DNA of 64,000 nucleotides from Montifringilla adamsi (lineage: Eukaryota > Chordata > Aves > Passeriformes > Passeridae): NCBI GenBank assembly GCA_017590115.1, contig JAGGNK010015558.1, positions 62,001 to 126,000 on the forward strand. Reading direction: 5' to 3'. Positions 43,195 through 56,217 of the stretch are shown here, in pieces. The translations under genes and the position numbers were made by a program. Position 1 is the stretch's first letter. Each line of letters opens with the position of its first letter. The notes beneath the pieces were generated by a model. The model ran no database searches. It was not told where the DNA came from and was given only the letters and a program-made list of their open reading frames with translations.

Positions 43195-45480
43195 TGTACC
43201 TGTGAAAGTCATTGGATCAGGAGTGCAAGAAACACTTGTGACAATAGGAACTCTGCCCTCTCTATTTTTCAAACACTATTTTAACATGCATTAATTTTTA
43301 AAAATATTTACTTACTTTGAGGCTAAACTACAGAAAGTAAATGCACTTTTAAGAGTCATTTTGAAAACTTTATTACTTTACAATAGCACTGAAGTTAACT
43401 TCAACACTGTCTGTAAATGATCAACTGCAATACTTGGGAAAATTTGTTGAAAAATTAGTAACTTTATATAGAGGAAGTCAAAATAGTAATCCACAGTTGA
43501 AATGGAAGTATGAAATTTTATGTTGTACTGTAAACATTAAACCTAAAATGTAGGAGATCTAGTAAGAAATATTTGAGCTTTTCATAAGTAATACTCATTT
43601 TTCAGATTCTTTAATTGCCAGCTTTTAATTGACAGTTTAAAGATAGCAGAGGCTGTGTCTTGTGTAATTCTTCTTTTCATTCACACCACAAGACCAGCTG
43701 AGTTAGAGATCTATAAAAGTAACTTGATGCCCATGTATCATATATTATTAAAATGTAAGTTGTTTCATATAGGATTTTGTTTAACTAAGTGCAATGTGTT
43801 ACAAATTGCAAAATACAGCAGAGATTTACTTCTGCAGTTAGTAAAATTTGTTGGGCCTTGTTATTGTCTGAGTTAATGCAGTAGATTTAATTTATTTTTA
43901 TATTAATTGCATAACTTTTGTGCCTTTTAAAAATGCCTGTGCCTATCCAATTTGATACTCACGTGCCTCACTTCCTTTTTCAAAGTTTGGCTCTTCATCA
44001 AGAAAGCATGGTGTTTGTATTATGCACAGAATTTTATAAAAATTCTTTTTACTGCAATTTATTCAGAAAGCAGGTTTGCAAAAACTGTAGTTTGTTTTAA
44101 AAGAAATTTAAAACACTGAATTATTTCCTTGAGGAATAATTGCAATTACATGTGGTTTTAGTAAAGGGAGCTGCATCATGCAGTACTCAGAAACTTTTTC
44201 ATTAACTAATTTTAATGTCACCAAAGAAGAGAATCTGAAAAATCAGTGACGACAGGAAAAACAAACTTCTAAAAGCAAACAGCATTACTCTTTGCTTTGG
44301 CTATAAGTCTTCAGCTTTGAGTGGATTTGGGGATGTGTGATGTGAATGTACACATAGTACTTCAGGAGGCATTGTAAAGGATATTTTGTGGCTGCAGGAT
44401 GACAAATCCTGTCATGTGTTCATTTTTTTATAGCTACCAATTTTAATATTTGTGTTGTAATCTAATATGCTTGCTACAGCCTAAGGAATTGCTACAGGGA
44501 ATTGACACATGAGTAACAATTTTTTAAGCAAGTCACTAATTTAGAAAATTTTCTATGTATTTGTATTACCAAGCTTTTTTTGTAATGTTGAAATCATAAG
44601 CATTGGGGCAACATAATTCAATAACCTGCATGTGGCAATTTCAAATGAACATTTAGCATACCAGTATCTATTTCAAATTCTCTATTAAAACAATAAAACA
44701 TGCTTGAGTTAATTCATGCAAAGCCAGTAATGAATTGGAGTGCTGAAGCTTTACAAGAAATTATGCCTTTGTAGAAGCTGCATAAATTGTCGTGTACACT
44801 AGACACTTCTGCCGGTGAGAGTTTCATTGTTAGTACTAAGAACATAGTGTACTGTAGATTTGATTGGAAGAGTATATTTGGCTCCTATATTTTGCTAATC
44901 TTATTGATGATAAATTTACAACTCATAAAATGGTGTTTTTATTGGAATTTTAATTGTAACCTGCTTTACAATCAAACTGATTAACACAACAATATTTTAT
45001 TAATGAAAACCCAAATCTATTATTGCTATTTTTAATCAAGTATTACATTAATTTCTACAATAAATGAAGTAGTTAATGTTTCAGCACTTTTAAACTAGCC
45101 TTCATTCAGGTGTTTTTCATACATTTGCTTTGGGTGCAGGTTACAATTTTGAAGCCATACAAGTTTATATAGACATTTTGTAAAGAAACTCAAAAACAAT
45201 GTAAAAAGTATGTGTAGCTATCTGATTTAAAATAAAAAAAACTTACTTAGCAAGCTGGTTCTTGCTTGTGTACACAGCAATGTCCCTTGTAGCTGCCTCC
45301 TAAGAAAATTAATTTGTAAACACAACTCTAAAGGATCTGAATTTTTATGAATTGTTACTACGTTAGACTGTAAATTAGAACATACAAGTTTATCTTTCAA
45401 AAATTGTAAATACTCTGAATTTTCATAAAATGTAAATTTTAAAAATTTGCACCCATAATAAACATGTAATATATAATTTA
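43195..45480 (+). other. FCHO2: Presumed FCHO2 3' UTR
   Basis: AT-rich unique sequence continuous with the last exon, without repeats. AATAAA hexamers occur at 44692-44697, 45059-45064, around 45229 and at 45457-45462; the last gives a UTR of about 2.3 kb. The real end cannot be fixed without transcript data. Confidence 0.6.
45457..45462 (+). terminator. FCHO2: Candidate distal poly(A) signal AATAAA
   Basis: A canonical hexamer followed within 30 nt by a T/A-rich stretch. An earlier hexamer at 44692-44697 could serve a shorter transcript. Confidence 0.4.
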
Positions 45481-48400
45481 AATACTGATTTATATTGCCT
45501 GTACTTTTGCAGTTAAGTTCTTCTAAGCAATAAGGTAATAGAGAAAAACCATGCCTGCATTGAACATTTGGATAGATTGATTTTTAAGTGATAAAGGGTA
45601 GAGATCATTATGAACTCTTTTGTATATTTAAAATCATCACAGAGAAGGTGGATGGAAAGATGACTTCTCTAGAACATTTCATCTTTACTAAACTGTAATG
45701 TCTGAGATGTCTGTAGTGCCCTATACCTTTACTAAATTGATTTGCTTCGCTAATAAATTGGATTAGGCAAAACTATGGATATGTTTATGAGAAAAATCTT
45801 GACTCGTGGACATGAGCTGCTGTCTGTAAATAGTGCTATCAAATGCTGTACATTATGTCTTCATTTATGAGCCTGTATCTTATTGTGTGTGCAGGAGAAG
45901 AACTAGTGACAAGATTAAACTAATTCCTTCTGATTTCTAATGTTCCACCAGTAAAAAAGAGTAGACAACTTAGTACTTCTTCAGCAGTTTGTGTGGTTTA
46001 GTCCTAAGCTTTGAGCACAGAACAGAACAGAAGCTGAAACTGAACAAATGTTTTTGAATCTGTTTGTTTCCTACTAATCCCAAGGCCTGAAGAGGCTTAG
46101 TAAGTAATGACTTATTAAATTCACTTTCTCAGCTGGTTGGATATCACTGCAATAGAGGCACCATTCTTGTCATGCAGGAAAGCAGTAGTCCAAGGGCTTG
46201 ATTCTTATCTTCTGCTGGCAGGCAGGAATGAAGAACACAAGTACTTAGTGGTCAGACTGAGTGGTCCCTCCAACACAGTAGTCTGGTCTTCAACACTGGC
46301 CAAAGAACAGACTAGAGCCTTGGAGAGCTAATGTGTCATTTGCTTTCTGATCCCCCAGCACCTCATTTATTGGTTAGAAATGTAAAAAGGTGCTGCTCAG
46401 TTCTTCTAGTGTTCATTGAACTTAAAGCGTAACAGTTCTGACTGAGGCTGCTCTGGCACATCTGTTAACACTTGACTTGTACCCATATACTGCTCACAAC
46501 TGCTGCAAACTGGATCTCTACTGTCCAAGCAGGTTTGTGATTATCTAAGTACACAATCAGGTCATTTTTCAGGGAAATCTATCTCTACCACTGCCAAATA
46601 ACATTTATGTAGGGTATTTGAAGGAGCTAAGGTATTTGATTATGAACTGGAACAGCATGCGAGTTACAACTGTAGCGAGTTTTGCTATCTAACATAAAAA
46701 CAAGATCTTGCATCATGGCAAAAAGTATTACATTTCAAGTCTTGTATGTTTGCAAAGCTTAAGATACACAGATGTTAAGATGCCTATCTTAAGTTTTGCA
46801 ATTGCTACATAATTGGTTTCCATTTCAGTTGTTATGAAAGGGAAATTATACTTAAGAGCATGCAAGAAAAAAAGTCAGGAATTCCTCCAAGCCATAGCAT
46901 AAGCTAAAAACAGTTCAAAGTACTGAAGCATCAGATAACACATCTACTGTTGAGGTACCATTGATTGGACTGATTAAAAAGTCTCTCAACTGGAAACATA
47001 ATTTTTATCTTTAATTCTACATATTATTACACCGGTTAAGTATTCCTGCTCAGCTCACTTTGATCTCCATGTTTACTGACGTGTTGATTTTTGGATTCTT
47101 CCTTAGTTCATTCAATAACCAATATAAGGCATACAGTATTAAAAGAAGAGGCCTCTTCTGCATTACTTTTTGAACATTTAGAACTCTAATTCTGCATTTT
47201 CTGTAACTGCTTTTTATCACTTCCTTTAGAACCAATTCTTTTCATTTTTCAATCTGGGATGCTATTTTAATTAATGTAACCTAAAATATTTCTGTTTGTC
47301 TTTGTCCCAGATGAATTAATTTCTAAAGATCTTGTTCTGTAATGTAGTTATTATTACTCAGGAGGTTTTTTAACTTTAAAAAGTTAATAGTCATAAACTG
47401 TAAATCATGCCAATTTCACTACTCTGATTATTCAACTTTTCCTTTTATCATGTCCCAACCTGTCTTCTTGAAGTTCTCAGTTCTTAAGTCATGTTTTCTA
47501 CTCCAGAATGTTAGCAGTGGTAACGTGTTCAGCAATGACTCAAATCTTTCTCCATCCTGGTTAAGGAAGAAGCCCATTTTTATAATAATTGTTGATTCTT
47601 CTCTCCAGATGTCCCTTCCTGCTTTGCTATTTGATAAGCTCCTTATAATATCCACAGTCTTCCCTTCTGTTTCCCACTCTTGTTATTGGTAGGTTATATG
47701 AACAGTCATCACTGATATACAAATGTTAAGGCTGCCCCAGTGTTAGTACCAATGATTTGTATCCAGCTAAGATGCACCAATACAGGGATGGAAGGAAACC
47801 AAAACCCAACTCAGAAACCTCAAAACTGTTGTTCACCTTCCATCTCTGTTGAACTCTCTTTCTCTAGCACCTTACAGGACCATTCATTTAGACAGAGAAT
47901 CAAAGACAGACAACAGATAGAACTTTAAGCCCCTAAGCACCTGACCTCATTCTTCAATGCAAGTTTCTCCTTCACAGGTGAGAATCCCTTGGCCTGTGTG
48001 CATGAGTCCCTTCTCACTTCTGAGCAGTTCCTAGACCGACAGCACACTCTAACTGCTCGGGTACGTGAATACAAGGAGGAGTGGTGTAGTCTGTGGTCTG
48101 CCATCTCTGCAGCTGACATCCCTCTGAAGTCTCACCAGTCTATTCCCATGGGTGGCCAAGTGCAGCCACACCTTTTGCCCTGCTGAAATCACAGTTCCCT
48201 GCTCTGAGTCACTTGATTGAAAACAGTAGATTGGATGCCTGCTTCTAGTGAGATTACAGGATAAATTTAGTTTTTATTTGAGAACGAAAATGCAGAAGAT
48301 TTCTCAATATAAAAACTGCATCTTGTACATGTAGCATGGCCCTCAGATGACTGCTATTAGTCTGGCATCATTTCTTTAGATAGAACAGAGTAGTATAGAG

Positions 48401-51400
48401 CAAACACTACGCTCACAGGAGAGAGAATAAGGAAATTACAGGGAAAAATTAATGTGGGCACAAGTGTTCCCTACAGAATGAGTGAAGGATATGTATTTGC
48501 CACAACTTTCCCATAGAGGAGTTGAAAATTTAAAAAAATTCAGGATGATGGGCAATTAGAGTCACTTTATTGGTATTTTGCAATATACTTGAGAAGACTG
48601 TCAAACTTATCAAAATAGTAGTGTCTTTAATATGATGGGAGAACATGGAGGATGTGTTCTCTGTCCACCTAGCTATGAGCTAGAACTTGTCAATACTGCA
48701 CTCACCTAAGTACCAGCCTTTGCTTACAGGAAACAATAAGTTTCCCAGTGAGAGAAATACGGAACCTGTACCCCCATTTTCCTCAGCTATGACCTTCCCA
48801 GATTGCTTAAGGTGACTGCTTTTGCCAGCTGCTCCCCAAGTGATGCCACAAAAACACTTATTAGAATTCAAGAGGTTTTTGGCAAATACCATTTTGTAGT
48901 CATTCTTCCAAGTGATTCTCCAGCTCAAAACAGTCCTACAGTAACATGGTTTCGACAAAGAAGTGTGAAACCTTTGAATAATCTGTGTTTCAGGAAGGAG
49001 CTCATCTCTCATATAGGCAGCAACAGTGCAGTCTATGGTTTTCATACTACTGATGATTAGGAAAAACCAGCTGTTGTCACAAGCTGTAAAAGAAGCTTTC
49101 AAAAAAGTGTTACGCTATTCTTGAAGTGGTAACTGTTAGCATCAGTTTATAAGCAAACAATGTTCTGAGTTTTACCTGGTTAGAGTCCTTCTGGGCCCAG
49201 GAACATGGACTCAGCTATACCTTCTGGCTAGGTGATCGGTGAAGGTGTTTGTATCAACACACAGGAGGAGCAGTAGCGTCCAGAAGATATGTTCACTATT
49301 TCCATTACTGACAACAGTCTACTGTTGCCATTATTTTAGTGTGTGGAGCAAAAAGGCTTTGTTTGTATGACAAGCAGCACCAGTGTCCTGCTATGTCCTC
49401 TTCACAGAAGCTGTAAAGTGTTCACAGCATATGGTGCCATACACAACAGAGTCTGAACAGAAGACAGATTTCGGCACCGCCCCTGTAAAAGCTAAGTGGT
49501 AACTTGCTATCTCCTGCTACTCCATTCAGTGATCTTTTCAGTTGTTTTGTTCTGGAATTGTAAAATATTGTAAAACAATAAGAATATTGTTAAGACCTTT
49601 GTTGGTGTTTGTAAGGATCAACAATATCTTTCTCAATGGTTCAGACAAAGATTGGTTATACAATTGTTTTAAAATTCCTGTTAAGTCTCTTTTGGACACT
49701 TGCCTTTAGTTAAAGGATCTTCTATTCTCTTCAACATTTAAAAGTGTTCCATACTTGCTCTGTATCTCCATTAAAGTTTAGGAAGCCCTTCTTTGCCTCT
49801 CTCCCAGCAAGGTAGGTGTTTTAATGGCTATTGCTGCCACTATCTGTATGTAAAGACAGATGAATTGTATGTTTACAACAGGTACACAATCAGATCTAAA
49901 CAGATGTTTGCAAGTAGTGATTCAAATGAGTATTAGATCACATCGGGTATGTCTTTCATTGTTCTCCATAGGTGTAACTGGCTCTACAGAGAGTAGTATT
50001 AGCATATACTCCACTGTCATCTCTATAACCCAACTATGGAAGTAGTAGCAATCATATCAAGGTGAGGACCATGTTAGAAATAGTGTGGGAATATTTCTGT
50101 GGTGAAGAAACTTATGTAAGCCTTAGGAAATCAGGCACACTGCATCAGACCTCCTTGCTATAGTCAGTATTTACTTTTAAATAAGAAAAACACACAGCTG
50201 CTGGTAAGGATCCTATTGGACTACTTACAGTCTGCTTACACCTTGATTTACAGAGATACTGTTAGCTTTCAAGTGGTCTTCTGTCATCCATGTCTAACCT
50301 TGAAGAACTCCTTTGGAACACTTGCCCGAGTTAAATTCAGTGCTCTTGTACAGCAAGCTGTTTTCTTCTAGGAAGGTCCTAGACTCTGCAGAAGCTGCCA
50401 AACTTGCTGGCTGTCAGCAGGTTATGGGCAATTCATTTGTAGTGCCAGAATGAGCTCAAAAGTGAGGGTGGGAGCATAGCAGTTGTGGAAAGAAATAAAC
50501 ATAAATTAAACTTTCTCTGATGCAGTTGACCAAGAATCATAAATAACACCTCATCTTAAGTTGCCTATGTGAACTGCGCAACCAAACACTAGTGACAACC
50601 AAGTCAGAACTACTTGATGGCATTTGTTGTTAGTAATCAGGTTCAAGCAGTATGGTCAGGTAGGTGCTACTACAAATGGTCAACTTTTATATTTTTGAAT
50701 ATGCACATAATGCAATAGTCCTTTGAGATGCCTAGCGTAATTGAACACAACCCAACTGGTTTCCACTACAGCTTCATGATGAGCCAGTTTCCTCAGTAGC
50801 TCAGTATTGTCAAAAGGCATGGGCCAAGGGGTCCATCTTCACTCAACACCCCTTGTATCAGCTCTGTACCACCTCTGTACATATCTGCTTGTGATTCAAC
50901 TTACTAACCAAACATAAGTCAAAGCCAGAAAACAAGAAAATTCTGTTCTAAGTCAAGCCAAGTGAACCATCTTGCAGGAGGATCTGGCAAATAGGGATTC
51001 CTGACCTAGGAGTAGAGATGGAATAGGGAATGAGTTCTCCCAGTATAGACAACAACACATCACCAGCCCAGGCCTACTAAATCACAGTCAGAGTCAGGAA
51101 CTAAAAGCAGCTGGCTCCAATGACATAAGGGAACACTTTTCTTAATAGTGGCTTTAAATCCTGAAATTATAAACTATACAAGATTGATAAGAAAAGAAAA
51201 TTAAACACAGGGGTAGGAAAAGTCCACGGAGATAGTTTGACAGGGTAAAAAATAGGTGTTTGCTCCAAAAAAACCAACAAAAATGTTTAACTTCCATTAT
51301 GTTGTGGGATCCATACTAGCTGGAAATGCCAGAATTGGTAAAAATAAAAAGAGTGAGAAAGAAAAGTATTAGTAAATATTTTGCCATATCTCTTAAAGGC

Positions 51401-53459
51401 TATCTAGATCATGTAGTCACATGGTGAAAATACTTTGCAATCCAAGAGTATCTAAAGAGAGATATTAATACATCATCTACTAAAACTAAATATTTTTAAA
51501 CCAGCATATCTGATAAACAACATCCAAGAATTTAGGAAGTTGAATAAGCCATACCATGGATCATTAATTTTTATTTCAGTGATTCTCAAATACTGGAAAG
51601 GATTAAAAGATTAAAAGATAACACCATTACGGGAAAAAAAAAAAAAGGGGAAAAAAAAAAAAAAAAAAAGGGGGGGGGGCGGGGAAGAAAAAGAAAAGGT
51701 GTCAATCCAAATAACTGTAATATAGAACTTGGTGAGAAAATTAAAAAAATATTTAAGATAATTAGTGTCAATCATGGATGTACCAAATAAAGATCTTAAA
51801 CTAATTTAGGATTAGGTTGAAAATCTGGATCATAAGAATAACAGGGTCAAAGGAAAAAAGGATTTATGTAAGATGCCTGATTTAGAAGTACACAACATTG
51901 GGTTGATAACTAGAGCAATGCAAGAACATAATTAAAAAATTAGTCTTAAGATGTAACTGAAGAGAGAATCAACTTTAAACACCATTCTGGTGGGCTCCTG
52001 CAGACTTCATAATATCTAATATTTTTCCAGTTACTGATGTTGAAAAACCTGAAGCTTGACAGATCACAAAAGGCTGGAGGACAAAAAAATAAGCTAGGTC
52101 TCAAGTGCAGTTTTTAACCACCTCACTATCATCCAAAATGGCAGGAGGATGCTATAGTATCAAACAAGTATGGACAAAAAACCATCCCTTTGGGGTAACT
52201 AAGGACTTTTCTGAACTATTCTTAGTCATCAAGCACTAGATCTTGTGAAAAGTCTGCAGATCTTCAGGGGATCACAGAAGATCTGAGGCTAGAGGAAACT
52301 CTGAACATCACCAAGTCACTTCCCAAGCTCGAAGCAGGGACAAAGACCCAAAGTTTTACCAAACTTCCTGCAATCTCCATCCATATTTTCCTATATCCAT
52401 GATAGATCATATGAGACCCTTAAAGACAATTAAGATGTCTGATATTATTCAGGCACATATTATGGACCAAGTCAAATGTTCTTATCCCTCCAATAAAAGC
52501 TCTACCATGAAGCTGAATTCTATACGCTATAATATAGTTGTGCAGAGAAGACACAAACCTTGGTGAAGCAGTCTCCTAGGCACTTTTTTCTTATGATTCT
52601 GAAATATTTCCTCAGATAATGCAAGATGTATCAGTGATTCCTTCTTTGGAGTATTGTATAAAAGGGAAATAGACCATTTGTCAGGAAAAAATATATGATC
52701 AATATTCAGAAATTCTTCATGGCACGTAGACCAATCCTCTCCCTTTGTATCAAGGCTTTCAGAAATTACTTCTGGCTACAAGTTTCCTGAATGAGTAAGA
52801 GAAATAGGAGTTTGAGAGAATTCAACAACCTGTAGTGCCAGACGTCTAATATCTTTTAACATTGGGAAGCAAGCAGCTCAGGTGTGTTGCAGTAGCATCC
52901 CATAGGTACTATTAGTTAAAGAAAGGCTTTCAGCTCCAGTGCCTGGATACATCCGTCCACAGACATGCACCTGCAACCCTCCAAAGAAACAATAACCTGC
53001 CTTACTTCTGTGATGATGAATTACTCAATATGGGAAAACAAACTTTGAGATTGCATGGAAATTAATTATCATTATCTATAACAGTAAAATAAATAAATAA
53101 ATAAAGCAAAATATTAAAAAAAAACCAAAACACCAAAACAACTTATACTGCATTTTTAAACATGTGTGAAAGTACTGGTCATGAAGAAGATAAAAATCCT
53201 TGTTTATTTTTTCAATTTTTAAACAAAATGCACTAACATATTAAATGCAGAGGTAGATACATTAATCTTAATATTATTCATTTACCTTCCTTTAAGATCA
53301 ATATGGAGGCTATTGAAAAAAAAAGCTGTGGGACTTGCAAAACCAGTGGAATAGAACACCAGTGATTTGAGTCTATTTTATACTATCAAACCCTAAAGAG
53401 TTACTTCATCTCAGCTGATATGAACCTAAGTAGCAAAATAGTATTCCATGTATGGCAAA
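45481..53459. other. Intergenic, no gene recognised
   Basis: About 8 kb downstream of FCHO2. Neither strand shows an exon with family resemblance. I looked for TMEM171 and TMEM174, the next genes in human, and did not see them. A purine tract at 51631-51698 and an AAAT microsatellite near 53089-53104 are the only simple repeats of note. Confidence 0.65.
51631..51698. repeat. A/G homopurine tract
   Basis: Runs of A13, G4, A19, G10 and G4 form an almost pure purine strand with a single C at 51680. Such tracts can form triplex DNA and are error-prone in assembly. Confidence 0.92.
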
Positions 53460-54215
53460 AGCACTGTTGTCAGAAAAAAAGTTGTCAGAAGCTTTCCCCA
53501 TGTCCTGTAGAGCCAATGCCAGCCAGCTCCAAGATGAACCTGCTACTGGACAAGGCCAAGGCCATCAGTGACTGTGGCAGAATCTCTAGGGTAACATATA
53601 TAAGAAGCAAAAAAGAAGTTATTGCACAGATACAGTTGCAGCCACAGAAGAATGGAGGATCTCGAGATCCACAGTCCTGGAAGGACTTGTGACCCTGCAG
53701 AGAACTTACACTGGAGCAGCCTGTCCTTGAAGAACTGCACGCTGTGGAAGAGGGATCCATGTTGCACCGGTCCTGGAGAGCTGGGGATGGACTGGAGAGC
53801 CTGTGGGATGGACTCACATTGGATAAGTTCATGGAGAACTGTATCCTGTGGAAGTGATCCCATGTTGGAGCGGAAGAAGGACTCCTCTGCCTGAAGGGTG
53901 ACAAAGCATGACTGTAACCCTCATCCCCCATCTCTCTGCACTACTGTGAGGAGGAAGTAGAGCCCAAGGGGAAAGTGATTTTAAGATTTACTTCTCATTA
54001 CTCTGCTCTGAATTTGAGTGGCAATAATTTCAGTTAATTTCCCCAAGTCAAGTGTGTTTTGCCCATGACAGTAATAAATAAATGATCTCACTGTGTCCTT
54101 ATCTCAATCCATGAAACTTGTTATATCCTCTCTTCCCTGAAAAGCTGAGGAGAATTACAGAGCAGTTTTGGTGGGTGCATCGCTTCCAGCCAGGAAGGGA
54201 ACAAAATACTTATCA
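53460..54215 (+). mobile_element. ERVL-type LTR (solo), diverged
   Basis: Matches the general layout of a common avian ERVL LTR. The left part has AGCCAATGCCAGCCAGCTCC and GATAACATATTTAAG-like sequence (here GGTAACATATATAAGAAGC, probable TATA region). Next is an internal array of about 40-bp units built on GGAGCAG / GAACTGCA / CTGTGGAAG. Then come GTGATTTTAAGATTTACTTC, TTAATTTCCCCAAGTCAAGT and GTGTTTTGCCCATGACAGTA with AATAAA at 54073-54078. It ends in TTTTGGTGGGTGCATCGCTT and CCAGCCAGG. No internal coding region is attached. The borders are approximate. Confidence 0.75.
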
Positions 54216-54726
54216 AGCCAATAATGCTTGGCACACAACCTCATAAAGTTCTGCCCTATAATAGAGATATTATTTTCTATTCAACATGTCAATCTAAGAA
54301 GGCTAGGTACAGCATTCTTAGCTCTGATAATAGCACACTGATGGTAGTGGGTGACTATGTCTCTTGTATTAGCATTGATCCTTTCACTTAGATGTAAAGC
54401 AGCACATTTTGACCACTCAACTCAATCATTTTTGGTAGTGCAAATATCAAAATGATAGATCTCATTGTATACTTCCAAACAAATCCTTGCCTCCCTCACA
54501 GCTGGGACCTGTTCTTAGTCTAAGAATTCAAGGTCTTGCTTTTATTTAATCTATGCTCTAATTTGGTCAAAAATAAAACCAGCATCTACAGCTCTGTAAA
54601 ACAGATTTGGGTGGGAGCACAAAAACACCTGGATGCAGATCTCTAGCAAACAAGATACGAATGTCCCAGGTCACACGAAGTAATCAGTCTGACTTTGTAG
54701 CCTAGGAATGAACAATAACTCCCTGG

Positions 54727-55225
54727 AGTCACAGAATCACAGAATTGTTTAGATTGGAAAAGACTTAATGTCATTGAGTCCAACCACTAACCCAGCACTG
54801 GCAAGTCCACCATTGAACCATGTTCCAAGTGCCATGTCTGCATATCTTTAAATTTCCTGCAGGGATGGTTTCTCCACCATTTCTCTGAGCAGATCGTTCC
54901 AATGCTTGGCAACTCTTGGTGAAAAAAATATTTCTTGATATCTAATCTAAATTTCCCCTCTAACAATTCAAGTCTTTTTCCTCTTGTCCTATTGCTTATC
55001 ACTTGGGAGGAGAGACCAATTCCCACCTCCTCACTCCTTCCAGGCAGCTGTAGAGAGTGATAAAGTCTCCTTTGAGCCTCCATCTCTCCTGGCTAAACAA
55101 CACCAGCACCCTCAGCTGCTCCTCATAGGAGTTGTGGTCCAGACCCTTCGTCAGCTTTGGTGTCTTTCTTTGGACATGCTCCACCACCTCAATGTCTTCC
55201 TTGTATTTTCTCCTGACCTGGTGCC
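54727..55225 (-). mobile_element. CR1 LINE, antisense, about 500 bp
   Basis: The + strand starts with the complement of a CR1 3' end (TCACAGAATCACAGAATTGT, then GAGTCCAACCACTAACCCAG). It continues GGGATGGTTTCTCCACCATT, CTTTTTCCTCTTGTCCTATT, CAGGCAGCTGTAGAGAGTGA and CTCCACCACCTCAATGTCTT, and is 5'-truncated near the last. Confidence 0.93.
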
Positions 55226-55889
55226 ACTTACTCATTTACATTTAAAAACTAAAGGAACTCAGTCAATGTCACACAACGTGCATTTTTTTCCTGGTTAAGT
55301 GTATATCCAACCTACCAGTCTTGTGCTCCTTTTAAATAAGGGCACCTTTGATAAAATCTTGAACAGAAAATTACATGTGTTTTAGGATTTCAAAAATACC
55401 TTTCTAACATGTGGAAAGATTTCCTCAAGTCTGGACTAGGTCTCTGTCTGCACTGGATGAGGATAGAAGATTTCTGCTTTCCTCTTTCCTTCCTTCCTCC
55501 GCATGACAAAGCTGCCTTCTGCAGGATTCAATTTCTGACTGTGAGAAGCAGCATAGCCTTCAGCCAGGGAAGGTTGTCTTCCCCAGACCACTGTTCTGAT
55601 GGGTGCAACACGTTGTCTTAGGCTCAATTCCTCATCCCAGTGTCATCACAGCACAGTGCAAGATGGGTTTCCAGTGCCACCAACTGAAACAGCTATCATG
55701 CCTTTCTTTTAAAAACCAAATCCAAGCAGAATAAGCAAACCCAACAATTTAAGATACAGATTTGAGATATAGATCTACCTCTTCTGACCAAAACAAAGCA
55801 ATTTGATTTTTATGAGGGTTAATGCATGATCTCTCTGAATTTCATTAATTTTTAATCACTTCTCTCTCACTTCCTTTCAATACTTACAG
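55226..55889. other. Intergenic; nothing recognised
   Basis: Between two CR1 copies. Long frames on both strands near 55409-55627 have no supporting signals. Confidence 0.6.
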
Positions 55890-56217
55890 GGGGCTTGTAA
55901 GAAAAATGGGTATAGACCCTTCAGCATGGCCTGTTGCAATAGGATGAAGGGAAATGGTTTTAAATTGAACTAAGGGTAGATGTAGAATAGGTATAAGGAA
56001 GAGATATTTTATGATGACAGTGGTGCAGCACTGAAAGAGGTTGCCCAGAGTGGTGGTAGCTGCCCCATACCTGGAACCATTCACAGTCAGAAGTGACAAG
56101 ACTCTGAGCAACCTGATCTAGTTGGAAATGCCCTTGTTCATTGTAGGGAGGCTAGAATAGATGACCTTTAAAGATCCCTTCCAACCCAAACCTTTCTGAT
56201 TCTGTGATTCTATGATT
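55890..56217 (+). mobile_element. CR1 LINE 3' fragment, sense
   Basis: Landmarks: TTGCAATAGGATGAAGGGAA, GGTTGCCCAGAGTGGTGG, CTGAGCAACCTGATCTAG, GATCCCTTCCAACCCAAACC and the terminal repeat GATTCTGTGATTCTATGATT. It is 5'-truncated and about 330 bp long. Confidence 0.94.

Noticed and set aside
53485..53931. Frames of 90-148 codons near 53.5-53.9 kb
   Set aside because: They lie entirely in the internal repeat array of an ERVL-type LTR.
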